Assembly (NCBI GenBank): GCA_017480425.1
Contig: JAFVAR010000047.1
Location: forward strand, 1 to 64,000
DNA: 64,000 nt
Direction of reading: 5' to 3'
Source of the DNA: a bacterium
GTDB lineage: Bacteria; Cyanobacteriota; Vampirovibrionia; Gastranaerophilales; Gastranaerophilaceae
The translations under genes were made by a program, and so were the position numbers. Below the pieces are notes generated by a model, which saw only the letters and a program-made list of their open reading frames with translations, was not told the origin of the DNA and did not search any database. Below are positions 47,680-55,890 of this stretch, in pieces. Every line of letters starts with the position of its first letter. Position 1 is the stretch's first letter.

Positions 47680-48261
47680 ATGAACATATCACAAATCAAC
47701 AATTCCGAGAATGAAACTAACATATTTAGTTTGCAAACAAATTTAATTAACAAAAAGCCGATGGGCTTAAACTTTGGCATGAAAACAATTAACAATAGCT
47801 GCTTCTATGCTAAAAAAGGTGAGCCTGCGTACATGAAGGCAATGGATGCAGATGAAGACGATGTTGTTTCTTTTGAAGAATTTAAAGATTATTGCAAAGA
47901 AAATGGTATTTCAACAAAGGATATGGCAAAAATGGTTCAAATATCAAATTCTTACAGAGCAATGCAAGCACAAAGAGAAGCTGAAAAACAATCTGAAATA
48001 AAAGAAATTGGCGCTGAAGCAGTTTATGCAAAACTCGGTGAAGACAAGTATGATAAAACTATGGATGCCAATAATGACGGTAAAATCAGCTATAAAGAGT
48101 ATATGGAATACTGTAAAGATAATTCTAAAGTACAGAAACAAAAATTTAACACACAGATTGGCAAATCGGAAGACGGCAAATTTGTGACAAAAAGCATAGG
48201 AAAAGCAATTAATGCGTATGCAAATAAAACTGCCGATAGTCTTGTAGAAAATATTATATAA
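47680..48261 (+). CDS. EF-hand calcium-binding protein
   Basis: 193 residues from ATG 47680 (MNISQINNSENETN); AAGGAT is upstream. An earlier ATG at 47650 is in frame but has no ribosome site. Two canonical EF-hand loops are seen: DADEDDVVSFEE and DANNDGKISYKE. Each is preceded by a similar helix and followed by a YC(K)E/DN stretch (KDYCKEN and MEYCKDN), so the protein is an internal duplication. The helix between them is Gln/Glu/Lys-rich. No signal peptide. A calcium sensor or buffer role follows from the family; targets are unknown. Confidence 0.82.
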   Translation: MNISQINNSENETNIFSLQTNLINKKPMGLNFGMKTINNSCFYAKKGEPAYMKAMDADEDDVVSFEEFKDYCKENGISTKDMAKMVQISNSYRAMQAQREAEKQSEIKEIGAEAVYAKLGEDKYDKTMDANNDGKISYKEYMEYCKDNSKVQKQKFNTQIGKSEDGKFVTKSIGKAINAYANKTADSLVENII

Positions 48262-48274
48262 AAGTTTAAAAACA

Positions 48275-48306
48275 AAGCCGGCTGCAGAAAATTCTGCAGC
48301 CGGCTT
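48275..48306. terminator. Strong bidirectional terminator
   Basis: A 15-bp perfect stem, AAGCCGGCTGCAGAA (48275-48289) with its complement 48292-48306; between the convergent EF-hand and Hsp20 genes. Confidence 0.9.
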
Positions 48307-48325
48307 AATTTACTCCTTTCAAAAT

Positions 48326-48793
48326 CTAGTGAACTGATAATTTTTTAATATTATCACTATCTTTTTGAACCTTCGGTGCTTTTATGCACAAAATACCATG
48401 TTCAAGTTTCGCATCAGTTTTTTCAATATCAATATCCTGAGGGAAATAAATCGTTCTGGAAAATTCACCATACCTGAATTCTGATTTTTTATAACCTTTG
48501 GTTTCTTCTTTGCTTTCCTCATCTTTTTTAGCATTTATCGTAATGTGATTCTTGTCGATATCAATATCCAAATCTTCCTTTTTAACTCCTGGAAGCTCTG
48601 CTTTTACAATATACTCATTGTCTTTTTCATGCAATTCTACAGGCATGGCAAACTTTTCGGAATCGCAATCTACATCCTCGTTGTAGATATACTCAGGGAA
48701 TAAGCTGTCGAAGTTTCTGTTTAGAATAGAAGTAATCTCATCATTTACTGATTTAATAAATCTGTCCGGTGTTTTTTTAATTAAGAATCTCAT
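48326..48793 (-). CDS. Small heat-shock protein (Hsp20/alpha-crystallin family)
   Basis: 155 residues from ATG 48793 (MRFLIKKTPDRFIKS), preceded by GGAGAACATC. An earlier in-frame start lies 14 codons upstream without a ribosome site. The alpha-crystallin domain (about 50-145) contains VELHEKDNEYIVKAELPGV, and KKEDLDIDIDKNHITINA and GEFSRTIYFPQDIDIEKTDA are typical. The C-terminal IxI motif is replaced by IKKLSVH. It holds unfolding proteins without ATP. Confidence 0.93.
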   Translation of the reverse strand: MRFLIKKTPDRFIKSVNDEITSILNRNFDSLFPEYIYNEDVDCDSEKFAMPVELHEKDNEYIVKAELPGVKKEDLDIDIDKNHITINAKKDEESKEETKGYKKSEFRYGEFSRTIYFPQDIDIEKTDAKLEHGILCIKAPKVQKDSDNIKKLSVH

Positions 48794-48884
48794 GATGTTC
48801 TCCTTTCTGTTTACTATATACATCACTTTCAACACTTTTATTATTACTCCGTTTTTGTCTAAACCCGATTTTTTTAACCAAAAA

Positions 48885-48898
48885 TTAACAATTGTTAA
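48885..48898. promoter_or_regulatory. 14-bp palindrome in the Hsp20 upstream region
   Basis: TTAACAATTGTTAA, perfect, in the 215-bp gap between divergent Hsp20 and the nucleotidyltransferase. Could be an operator; an AT-rich chance palindrome is possible. Confidence 0.3.
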
Positions 48899-49008
48899 AT
48901 TTAATCTTAACTATTGCATTCAAAGTTTTTGTATAGTACAAATATAAGTACCAATTAACATTTAGGTTTAGTATGTGTGTTTATCGGTTATTATAGAAAG
49001 GGGTTATT

Positions 49009-50196
49009 ATGAACATTCAAAGAATTTCCGCAACTCCGGAAGAATGCGGACAAACTGCTTTTAGAGCAAGCTTTGTTACTTTGTCAGAAAAAAACTTGGG
49101 CAGAAAAATTGCTGCCAATGTAGTAGATACTTTCAATGGTAAAATTTTGCCTGAAATTCAAAAGACTCAAATGGATGAATCTGCCAGATTAATTAAAGCT
49201 GCAGGTGCAGGAAGAGTAATCTCAAAGCCAGAAGACTTACAAGATAAAGTTAATTTCTTTGCACTGGCTGCAGGTTCGGGAAGTCGATTTAAAGAGCTTG
49301 CACAAACAGTTGGTGATTATAACAAAATAAGCCTTCCTTTCAAAGTTGATAAAGGACAAAATATTCATATGCTTGATTTTGCAATGACTATGGGAAAATT
49401 CTTTATCGGAAAAGAAGGTGTTAACAAAATCATTGCATCAGCTCCTTCAGGCTCATTTGGCGATATTGTTCAACACTACCTTGCAGGAAATCCGATTAAA
49501 GATACTGTTGTATGCTGCGGAGATAATGTATTCGGGGATAAAGCTTCAGATATGATGAAGTTCTTTGTAAAAGCAATTAATAATCCCGATAAACATGTTG
49601 CTCTTGTAGGTGTGGGAAGATCGCCAAAAATTGCGGCAAAACGTTTTGGTGTACTTGATGCAATCGGAAGTATTAATGATGAAACACTTAAGCTCAGAGG
49701 TTTTAGTGAAAAACCACCTTATGAAGAAGCCGTTAAACTTGCAGTAGACGGTCAAAATATTGCAAATACAGGACTTTTCTACATAAGCAAAGAAGCTATG
49801 GAAAAACTTATTGCTGAAATAAAGGGCGGAGTTAATAATATCAAGAAAAATGATGTAGAATTATATGATTTTGCAAATGCTGTAAAATATGTACACTCAA
49901 AATTACCTGAATGGTTTAATATATCCTCCGTTGAAGGTGCAGATATTAAGGTAGTTAAAAAATGGGAAGATGTCGGCGAACCTGCTGCATTGTATAAATT
50001 TGCAGATGATGTAAGAAAAGGTCATTATCTGTTTAATTTCCCAAGAGATTTGGCATATATGATTCAAACAGCATTCAAAGAGAGAATCCATTTGCATGAT
50101 AAACAGCCGCATATTATATTTACAGATTCTGCAAAAGTTTCGGCAGAACAAATTGCCGGCGCAAAAAATATAGATGGAGTAAACATAGTAGTATAA
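49009..50196 (+). CDS. Sugar-phosphate nucleotidyltransferase-like protein
   Basis: 395 residues. A short N-terminal extension (about 1-80) precedes a Rossmann-like NTP-transferase domain. VNFFALAAGSGSRFKELAQT (about 82-101) is the nucleotide loop with its Arg, and NKISLPF the following Lys. VVCCGDNVFGD gives the metal-binding Asp, and GFSEKP is the base and sugar loop. A likely activated-sugar synthase (NDP-sugar formation), but the C-terminal part has no hexapeptide repeats, so its product differs from GlmU/GlgC types. AAAGGGG before the ATG. Followed by a strong terminator. Confidence 0.78.
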   Translation: MNIQRISATPEECGQTAFRASFVTLSEKNLGRKIAANVVDTFNGKILPEIQKTQMDESARLIKAAGAGRVISKPEDLQDKVNFFALAAGSGSRFKELAQTVGDYNKISLPFKVDKGQNIHMLDFAMTMGKFFIGKEGVNKIIASAPSGSFGDIVQHYLAGNPIKDTVVCCGDNVFGDKASDMMKFFVKAINNPDKHVALVGVGRSPKIAAKRFGVLDAIGSINDETLKLRGFSEKPPYEEAVKLAVDGQNIANTGLFYISKEAMEKLIAEIKGGVNNIKKNDVELYDFANAVKYVHSKLPEWFNISSVEGADIKVVKKWEDVGEPAALYKFADDVRKGHYLFNFPRDLAYMIQTAFKERIHLHDKQPHIIFTDSAKVSAEQIAGAKNIDGVNIVV

Positions 50197-50225
50197 TTTC
50201 TGTGTAAAAATAAGAGGAGATTTGG

Positions 50226-50248
50226 GGCGGGGTTTTCCCCGCCTTTTA
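50226..50248 (+). terminator. Rho-independent terminator
   Basis: GGCGGGG (50226-50232) pairs with CCCCGCC (50237-50243) around TTTT, then TTTTATTTT. Confidence 0.9.
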
Positions 50249-50258
50249 TTTTAAAAAT

Positions 50259-50297
50259 AAAAAGAGGGAATTCAAAAATAGAAATACCCTCTTTATA
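50259..50297 (-). terminator. Terminator of the small secreted protein gene
   Basis: AAAGAGGG and CCCTCTTT pair around an AT-rich loop; the minus-strand reading ends in TTTTTATTTTTA. Confidence 0.75.
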
Positions 50298-50319
50298 AAT
50301 TTTTAAAGCAAATTTATTT

Positions 50320-50661
50320 TTAGTAATACAACAAATGGTCGTAACCGTTTCTTACATTCAAATATCTGTCCGTGCAGACAAATGCATAAGATTCATATGC
50401 TATTGAACCAGGATTATTAATTCCATACCATTGCTTTGCAACATTTCTGCCGGATGTAACATTTACAACTTCTAAGGGAGTTCCGCTTGCAATATATTTT
50501 GTAAGCATCGTATAAGTACCATAATTAGATGAAGGTCTTATGCTATCTGAATCAATATAATGCCCTTCTCCAATACGAACCCAATTTGTAGCAAAAGAAG
50601 GTGTACATAGCAATAATACTGCTGCAAAAGCGAAAACACCTCTTAATAAACCCTTTTTCAT
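50320..50661 (-). CDS. Small secreted protein (surface-adhesin E-like)
   Basis: 113 residues from ATG 50661 (MKKGLLRGVFAFAAVLLLC). A signal peptide is cleaved after SFA near residue 24. The mature part starts NWVRIGEGHYIDSDSI, which matches the opening of proteins with a surface-adhesin-E-like repeat. It then has a beta-rich core and one Cys (FVCTDRYL). The last residues are YDHLLYY. Function unknown; a cell-surface role is suggested only by the signal and motif. Confidence 0.6.
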   Translation of the reverse strand: MKKGLLRGVFAFAAVLLLCTPSFATNWVRIGEGHYIDSDSIRPSSNYGTYTMLTKYIASGTPLEVVNVTSGRNVAKQWYGINNPGSIAYESYAFVCTDRYLNVRNGYDHLLYY

Positions 50662-50861
50662 AAATCTCTCTATCATTTCTTTGAATAAAAATGCACTACA
50701 TGCTTAGTATAATAGATTAAATACATAGTGTTAATATATTTAATCTATAGTTGTATATATTTAGTACATTTGTTTTTGGGTTTTCAAAAAAATATAATGT
50801 TAGCAACACATGAAAACAGAAATTAACAAACGACTTGGAAACCGATTTTTTCCATAAAAAA

Positions 50862-50935
50862 TCGGGATGACAAGATTCGAACTTGCGACCCCCGCGACCC
50901 GAACACGGTGCGCTACCAAGCTGCGCTACATCCCG
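50862..50935 (-). tRNA. tRNA-Pro (anticodon CGG)
   Basis: A 74-base cloverleaf. The acceptor arms CGGGATG and CATCCCG (with discriminator A) pair in full. D arm GCGC/GCGC, anticodon stem CCGTG/CGCGG with loop TTCGGGT (anticodon CGG, reading codon CCG), and T arm GCAAG-TTCGAAT-CTTGT (G-U closing pair) are all present. CCA is not encoded. Confidence 0.95.
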
Positions 50936-51020
50936 ATAGTAAAATATTCAATTTTCAATTTTTGGGCGCAGCCTGGTTTATCTGCTAAACGTCTCGCATA
51001 AAGCTTGCGCTTTCTGACTC

Positions 51021-51067
51021 GACTGCCCCATTCCGAACTTGCCGCCGGCAACTTCTACATGGGCGAC
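51021..51067. repeat. Long imperfect hairpin repeat beside tRNA-Pro
   Basis: GACTGCCCCAT, GAACTTGCCG (51035-51044), CGGCAACTTC (51046-51055) and ATGGGCGACC form a nested imperfect inverted repeat. Right after it, CTACATCCCGATA (51072-51084) repeats 13 bases that match the 5' edge of the tRNA-Pro gene (50927-50939). Confidence 0.6.
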
Positions 51068-51094
51068 CCTGCTACATCCCGATAACCTCTATTC

Positions 51095-51114
51095 CCCTCT
51101 CCTTGAGGAGAGGG
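51095..51114. repeat. Perfect short hairpin repeat
   Basis: CCCTCTCCT-TG-AGGAGAGGG, followed by CAGGGTGAGG, a word known as a dispersed intergenic repeat in several gut-type genomes. Confidence 0.5.
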
Positions 51115-51326
51115 CAGGGTGAGGTGTCAACCCACCATTTGTTCCCATTGGCTACTAAAGTATATCGCACAAAAATACCAAAATCAAGGTTTTTGTTCGA
51201 CTATTTTTATCATATACATGACTTTCTATTTTTTATCATTAATAAAATATCATCTAAACGGATGAAATTTTCACAAATCAATCAAGTATAACAATAATTT
51301 TCCGATAATAATATAGGAGGTCTATT

Positions 51327-53042
51327 TTGTTTAACACTATGAACCCTATACGCCAAAATCCTTATCCACAGGCAAATGGCAATTATAAAACAAATAACGG
51401 CGCCGCTGACAAAGACGGGCATAATCATAATGCTCAAGATCAAAATCAAAAACGTCAAAATTCCCAAGTAATTGCCAGAGGAAGGGCTCAAGATATACAG
51501 AATCAAGACCAAGTAACAATTACACGCCCTGCGGTTAATTCTCCCGCAATGCAAGCATATCCGCAAACACAAACATATCAGGTTAATACACCGCCTATCA
51601 TTAGGCACACCACACCTATTCATCAGGTTAACCCGATGCAGTATCAAACACTGCAAAGCAGTTATCAGCCTATTGAACAGCCTGTTAGTGCAGAATCCGG
51701 TTCTATGAGCATGGCAAGAAACAACAGGGTCAACATTGCGCAAATTCTTAAAGATTTTAGAAACACCATAAAAGCAATCGCTACACCTCCTGAAATAGAG
51801 GAACAAGTGAACAGATATCTGATTGCAGTTGAAGAACAGGTTAAATCAGAACGCCCTCAAGTAAATCTGGTTCAAAGCAATTTAAAAATTGCGGCATCTT
51901 TATTGGATAAATATATTTCAGACACTCTGCACAAAGAATCTAAAGTTGTACAAAATTGGCTTGATGCACTATTTTTACAAAAAATAAACTATCAGTTTAA
52001 CGCAGAAGAAATTAATCCGAATTTCTTAGTAAAATTCCCAAATCAGGAAGAAAAACAATCAACACCCAAAAAAGAAGAAAATATAGGCAGTAATCAAGAA
52101 GACAACATTCAAAATTCTGCAGAAATTGAGCAAAATACTACTATTAGTCAAAATAATGTAGTTCAGTCTAATCAACAACAAGACCAAACTATTGAAATTG
52201 AACCGGAAGAACTTTCTTTAGAAGAGGAATTTGCTCAAGCTAAAAAGACAATTTCTAAAAAACCAAATATTACAATAATTCCGCAAGATACAAAATTAAA
52301 ATCATTGTTTGTGGAAGCTAAAAAGCATGCTTTTGCTAACAATCCTCAAAAGGCAATGGCAATATTTAAAGAAGCTTTCTTAAGAGCAGAAACACTAAAA
52401 GATAATGAAACTCAATCAAGAATTTGCCTTGAAATCGGTAAAATATATGATGACAACGACCACTTTGTACAAGCTTTGAACAGTTATAATAGGTCTTTGC
52501 AATACACAACTGACGTAAACGTAAAATCTCGTGCTCACTATTCAATGGCACAAATTTACGATGATGTAAACCAAACCGGTGCTGCACTTAATCACTATTT
52601 GACATCTATCTCTTATGCAGGAAAATCGGATGACCTAATCGGACAGTCAGACTCACTTACAAAAATGGCAAATATCTTCACTGAAAGATATGACCAAGAA
52701 GCATTTGAATATTATGATGTTGCACGCAAACTCGTCGAACAAACAACTGACTGTGCAATGAAAGGATATGTATTAAGTAATACTGCTGACGCATGCGTCC
52801 AATTCAGAAAAGGAGACAAGGCTCTTAAATATTATGCGGAAGCAGTTAAAAACTACGAAAAAACAAATTCTCCTGAGGAAATTGCAGAAAATTATCGCTC
52901 CGCAGCCGAACTTATGATTGGATTTAATAGCCCGAATAAAGCTAAATCATTGCTTAAAAAAGCTTTAGTAAATGCAGTAAAAACAAAAAATGAAGATTTA
53001 ATTTCAGAAATTAATACGCTGCTTGCATCTGTTGAAGAGTAA
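51327..53042 (+). CDS. TPR-repeat protein with long Gln/Asn-rich disordered N-terminus
   Basis: 571 residues from TTG 51327, chosen because a perfect AGGAGG (51315-51320) lies six bases upstream; the first ATG is 12 bases further. Residues 1-130 are Gln/Asn/Pro-rich and probably disordered. 135-235 form a helical domain (NNRVNIAQILKDFRNTIKAI), 235-310 another Gln/Glu-rich linker. About six tetratricopeptide repeats fill 325-571 (for example ARAETLKDNETQSRICLEIG-like units and DDNDHFVQALNSYNRSLQYT). TPRs are protein-binding scaffolds. No signal peptide. Function unknown. Confidence 0.8.
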   Translation: MFNTMNPIRQNPYPQANGNYKTNNGAADKDGHNHNAQDQNQKRQNSQVIARGRAQDIQNQDQVTITRPAVNSPAMQAYPQTQTYQVNTPPIIRHTTPIHQVNPMQYQTLQSSYQPIEQPVSAESGSMSMARNNRVNIAQILKDFRNTIKAIATPPEIEEQVNRYLIAVEEQVKSERPQVNLVQSNLKIAASLLDKYISDTLHKESKVVQNWLDALFLQKINYQFNAEEINPNFLVKFPNQEEKQSTPKKEENIGSNQEDNIQNSAEIEQNTTISQNNVVQSNQQQDQTIEIEPEELSLEEEFAQAKKTISKKPNITIIPQDTKLKSLFVEAKKHAFANNPQKAMAIFKEAFLRAETLKDNETQSRICLEIGKIYDDNDHFVQALNSYNRSLQYTTDVNVKSRAHYSMAQIYDDVNQTGAALNHYLTSISYAGKSDDLIGQSDSLTKMANIFTERYDQEAFEYYDVARKLVEQTTDCAMKGYVLSNTADACVQFRKGDKALKYYAEAVKNYEKTNSPEEIAENYRSAAELMIGFNSPNKAKSLLKKALVNAVKTKNEDLISEINTLLASVEE

Positions 53043-53182
53043 ATGATTAGTCATAAAAATGAAAATTCTTCTGTATTTAGTAAATTGTTGATTACAATAA
53101 TACATGATATCAAGTTATGATTAAATTTATAAAACATTTTTTAATTGTATAAAACCACCAATGACTAAATAATTATCTTTTG

Positions 53183-53191
53183 TGTTAAAAT
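53183..53191 (+). promoter_or_regulatory. Extended -10 of metG
   Basis: TGTTAAAAT at 53183-53191, about 28 bases before the start codon. The gene has a normal ribosome site (AAGAGGA). Confidence 0.45.
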
Positions 53192-53218
53192 CAAATTATT
53201 GATATTAAGAGGATAATT

Positions 53219-54772
53219 ATGGAAAGATTTTACATTACGACTGCAATTGACTATGTTAACGGTGCTCCGCACATTGGTCACGCTTATGAAAAGATTTTAA
53301 CTGATGTTATATACAGACATTACACCCAAAGATGTGACAAAACTTTTTTCTTGACAGGAACCGATGAACACGGCATTAAGATTCAAAAAACATCAAAAGA
53401 ACAAGGAATGAGCGAACAGGATTTTTGTGACATGAACGCTCAAAAGTTCAAAGATACTTGGAAAACCTTGAACGTTGATTATACAAAGTTCATAAGAACA
53501 ACAGATAAAGAGCACGAAAAAGTCGTACAAAAAATCTTCCAAAAACTTTTGGATAAAGGCGACATTTACAAACATTCTTACACAGGACTTTACTGTTCGG
53601 GTTGTGAAGCATTTTTGAGCGAAAAAGATTTAACTGAAGAAGGGCTTTGTCCTGACCACAAAAAGAAACCGGAAGTTGTCAGCGAAGAAAATTATTTCTT
53701 CCGTCTTACAAAATACAAAGACGCAATTATTAAGCACATTAAAACAAATCCTGACTTTATAGTTCCGTCTTTCCGTGCAAATGAGGTTTTAAACCAACTT
53801 GAAAACATTGAAGACATTTCAGTTTCACGTGCAAAATCCAATGTTAGCTGGAATATTCCGGTTCTTGGTGATGATGAACAAGGTATATATGTATGGATTG
53901 ATGCACTTTCAAATTATATCACAGCGCTAGGATATGATCCTGACGGCAGCAGTGAAACATTCAACACATTCTGGCCTGCAGATGTTCATGTAATAGGAAA
54001 AGACATATTAAAATTCCACAGCATTTATTGGATTGCAATACTTATGGCTTTGGATTTACCATTACCAAAACATATTCTTGCTCATGGTTGGATTACAATT
54101 GACCAGACAAAAATGTCAAAATCTTTAGGAAACGTAATTTCACCTATTGGAGTTTTGGAGGCATTTAATTTGGATATTCCTGACCCGCTTAGATACTATA
54201 TGGCATCTTCTGCACCTTGCGGTAAGGATGGAAATTATTCTGATGATGATTTTAAAGAAAAAGTAAACGCTCACCTTGCTAATTCAATGGGAAATCTTTT
54301 GAACAGAACACTTTCTATGCTTGTAAAATACTTTGCAGGTGATGTTAACCAAGAATTTTTAGGCAAAAATGAACTTGAACAAGCAGCAATAGATACAATA
54401 AAAGCAGTTAAACATCATTTCGATTATTTTGAAGTATCAGAAGCCGCACAAAAAATAATTGAACTTGTTGATATCACAAACAAATACGTTACGGATAACG
54501 CACCTTGGGCTCTTGCGAAAGATGGGCAAGAAGAAAAATGCGGAATTGTGCTTACTAACGTTCTCGAAGTAATGTGTGTCATTACCTCACTAATTTACCC
54601 ATTCTGTCCGAATATTGCCAAGTTAATGGCTGAACAGTTGAGTTTTGATTTATCAATCAAACTTGATGATTTAACATGTAAAAATTTGAAAGCAGGACAC
54701 CTGATTGACAAAGAAAATATTAAGCCTGTTTTCTTAAGAATGGACAGCGAACTGGCTGATAAAAGTAAATAA
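53219..54772 (+). CDS. metG: Methionyl-tRNA synthetase (short form)
   Basis: 517 residues, class Ia enzyme that charges initiator and elongator tRNA-Met. HIGH box at NGAPHIGHAYEK (about 15-26), zinc knuckle CSGCEAFL...CPDH (about 125-148), and KMSKS at TKMSKSLGNVIS. The helical anticodon-binding domain follows. It ends without the C-terminal Trbp111-type dimerisation domain, as in about half of bacterial enzymes. Extended -10 and AAGAGGA upstream. Single gene; it converges with a small hypothetical five bases away. Confidence 0.97.
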   Translation: MERFYITTAIDYVNGAPHIGHAYEKILTDVIYRHYTQRCDKTFFLTGTDEHGIKIQKTSKEQGMSEQDFCDMNAQKFKDTWKTLNVDYTKFIRTTDKEHEKVVQKIFQKLLDKGDIYKHSYTGLYCSGCEAFLSEKDLTEEGLCPDHKKKPEVVSEENYFFRLTKYKDAIIKHIKTNPDFIVPSFRANEVLNQLENIEDISVSRAKSNVSWNIPVLGDDEQGIYVWIDALSNYITALGYDPDGSSETFNTFWPADVHVIGKDILKFHSIYWIAILMALDLPLPKHILAHGWITIDQTKMSKSLGNVISPIGVLEAFNLDIPDPLRYYMASSAPCGKDGNYSDDDFKEKVNAHLANSMGNLLNRTLSMLVKYFAGDVNQEFLGKNELEQAAIDTIKAVKHHFDYFEVSEAAQKIIELVDITNKYVTDNAPWALAKDGQEEKCGIVLTNVLEVMCVITSLIYPFCPNIAKLMAEQLSFDLSIKLDDLTCKNLKAGHLIDKENIKPVFLRMDSELADKSK

Positions 54773-54777
54773 AATTA

Positions 54778-55194
54778 TTACTTAAATTTATACAAAGATT
54801 TAATATTTGGCAAGTTATTCATATCTACACAAATATCTTGTTCATAGTCTGGCGGAATATTAATATAATTATAAAAATTACAAATTTTAGCAGTTGGCAT
54901 CTGCAGTTCGTTTATACTGATATTTTCAGCATATTCTAAAGCTTTATAAAGAATTTCATAAATATCTTTAAAATATGCTAAATTCAACTCTAAATTATCA
55001 GTATAAATCTCATCATAATTAATACTATCATAATTATTTTGAAGATATATAGATAATTGTTGAACTAAAAAACTTAATATACTATAAGCAACATTAAGAT
55101 ACATGAGAAAATAGTTATAATCCGATTTTATATCTTTCAAATTTAAAGATTGATTATTATTCATAAGATTATTATTCATAAAATATTTATCCAT
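54778..55194 (-). CDS. Small protein of unknown function
   Basis: 138 residues, Asn/Tyr-rich with low G+C. It is helical in the middle (YFLMYLNVAYSILSFLVQQL, about 28-47, hydrophobic enough for a membrane-associated helix) and acidic at the end. No family recognised. No good ribosome site; TATAGT sits seven bases before the ATG, another possible leaderless start. It is divergent from an XRE regulator 56 bp away, which is a common layout for a regulated accessory or toxin-antitoxin-like pair, but no toxin fold is seen. Confidence 0.5.
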   Translation of the reverse strand: MDKYFMNNNLMNNNQSLNLKDIKSDYNYFLMYLNVAYSILSFLVQQLSIYLQNNYDSINYDEIYTDNLELNLAYFKDIYEILYKALEYAENISINELQMPTAKICNFYNYINIPPDYEQDICVDMNNLPNIKSLYKFK

Positions 55195-55250
55195 TTATAC
55201 AACTATATAGGTGGTAGAAGATTTAATAAATATACACCAAAATAGGTTGT

Positions 55251-55484
55251 GTGAAAAGAGATAAAAGTAAACACACAAAATCATATAAATTGATTGGGAA
55301 TAACATTCGCAACAGACGAAAGAAAATGAAGTTTTCACAAGAAGAACTTGCATTTAGAATTGATAGTGCAAGAAACTATATAGGCTGCATTGAGCGTGGA
55401 GAAAAAATTCCGAGTGTGACAATACTTTTAGATATAGCAAACGTGCTTCATTGTGATATTAAAGATTTATTTCGTAACGTATAA
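55251..55484 (+). CDS. XRE-family DNA-binding protein
   Basis: 77 residues from GTG 55251. One helix-turn-helix domain of the Cro/C1 type (about 15-75): IRNRRKKMKFSQEELAFRID, then SARNYIGCIERGEKIPSVTI, typical for the recognition part. It ends directly at the stop of the convergent GtrA gene. Probably controls itself and the divergent small gene at 54778-55194. No extra domain. Confidence 0.85.
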   Translation: MKRDKSKHTKSYKLIGNNIRNRRKKMKFSQEELAFRIDSARNYIGCIERGEKIPSVTILLDIANVLHCDIKDLFRNV

Positions 55485-55877
55485 TTACTTTTTAAATGCG
55501 AATTTCTTAAACAAAATATAAGTTATAACAGCAACTGTAGAAGTTGCAATAAATTGGCTTAAATATACGTTTAAACCACAATATTTAACTAAAACTTCCA
55601 ATAAAATTGCATTTATAATATAGCTGACTGCCCACGTTGAGCAGCATTTCAAATACTCGCTAAGCCAGTTATTTCCGCCTTTAAATACAAGATATTTTTG
55701 AGTTGTAAATGATATAACAGAAGACAGTGCCCAGCTGAGAGCAAGCGAATACTGATAAAAGGAATTGCCGGCAATTTGGCACAACAATACATATATAAGA
55801 TAAGACACGCAGAAATTAAAACCTCCGACAATCAAGTATCTTATCTTATCATCTAATTTAAACCAAAAGCTAAGCAT
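55485..55877 (-). CDS. GtrA-family membrane protein
   Basis: 130 residues with four membrane helices, the GtrA size. The start IRYLIVGGFNFCVSYLIYVL (about 12-31) and the helix-2/3 region ISFTTQKYLVFKGG are typical. GtrA-like proteins are thought to move or protect polyprenyl-linked sugars during glycan decoration. It is 13 bp downstream of the phosphohexomutase, which fits a glycan role. Specific substrate unknown. Confidence 0.85.
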   Translation of the reverse strand: MLSFWFKLDDKIRYLIVGGFNFCVSYLIYVLLCQIAGNSFYQYSLALSWALSSVISFTTQKYLVFKGGNNWLSEYLKCCSTWAVSYIINAILLEVLVKYCGLNVYLSQFIATSTVAVITYILFKKFAFKK

Positions 55878-55890
55878 ATCTGACCTTTTT

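Larger units (their letters stand above)
50677..51326. other. Long non-protein-coding stretch: tRNA-Pro and composite repeats
   Basis: This 650-bp gap holds tRNA-Pro(CGG) at 50862-50935 (minus), a repeat-rich block at 50950-51120, and an AT-rich tail carrying the promoter and ribosome site of the TPR gene. Nothing else with coding potential is seen. Confidence 0.75.

Noticed and set aside
50940-51090. Second tRNA gene after tRNA-Pro
   Set aside because: Only the 5' edge resembles a tRNA; no anticodon or T arm can be folded from the remainder.
51282-51806. 174-residue frame on the minus strand, Cys-rich
   Set aside because: Shadow of the Gln/Asn-rich start of the TPR gene; the Cys and Leu pattern comes from reverse reading of CAA/GCA repeats.
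54778-55484. Toxin-antitoxin pair (small protein plus XRE)
   Set aside because: The genes are divergent rather than an operon and the small protein shows no toxin motif.
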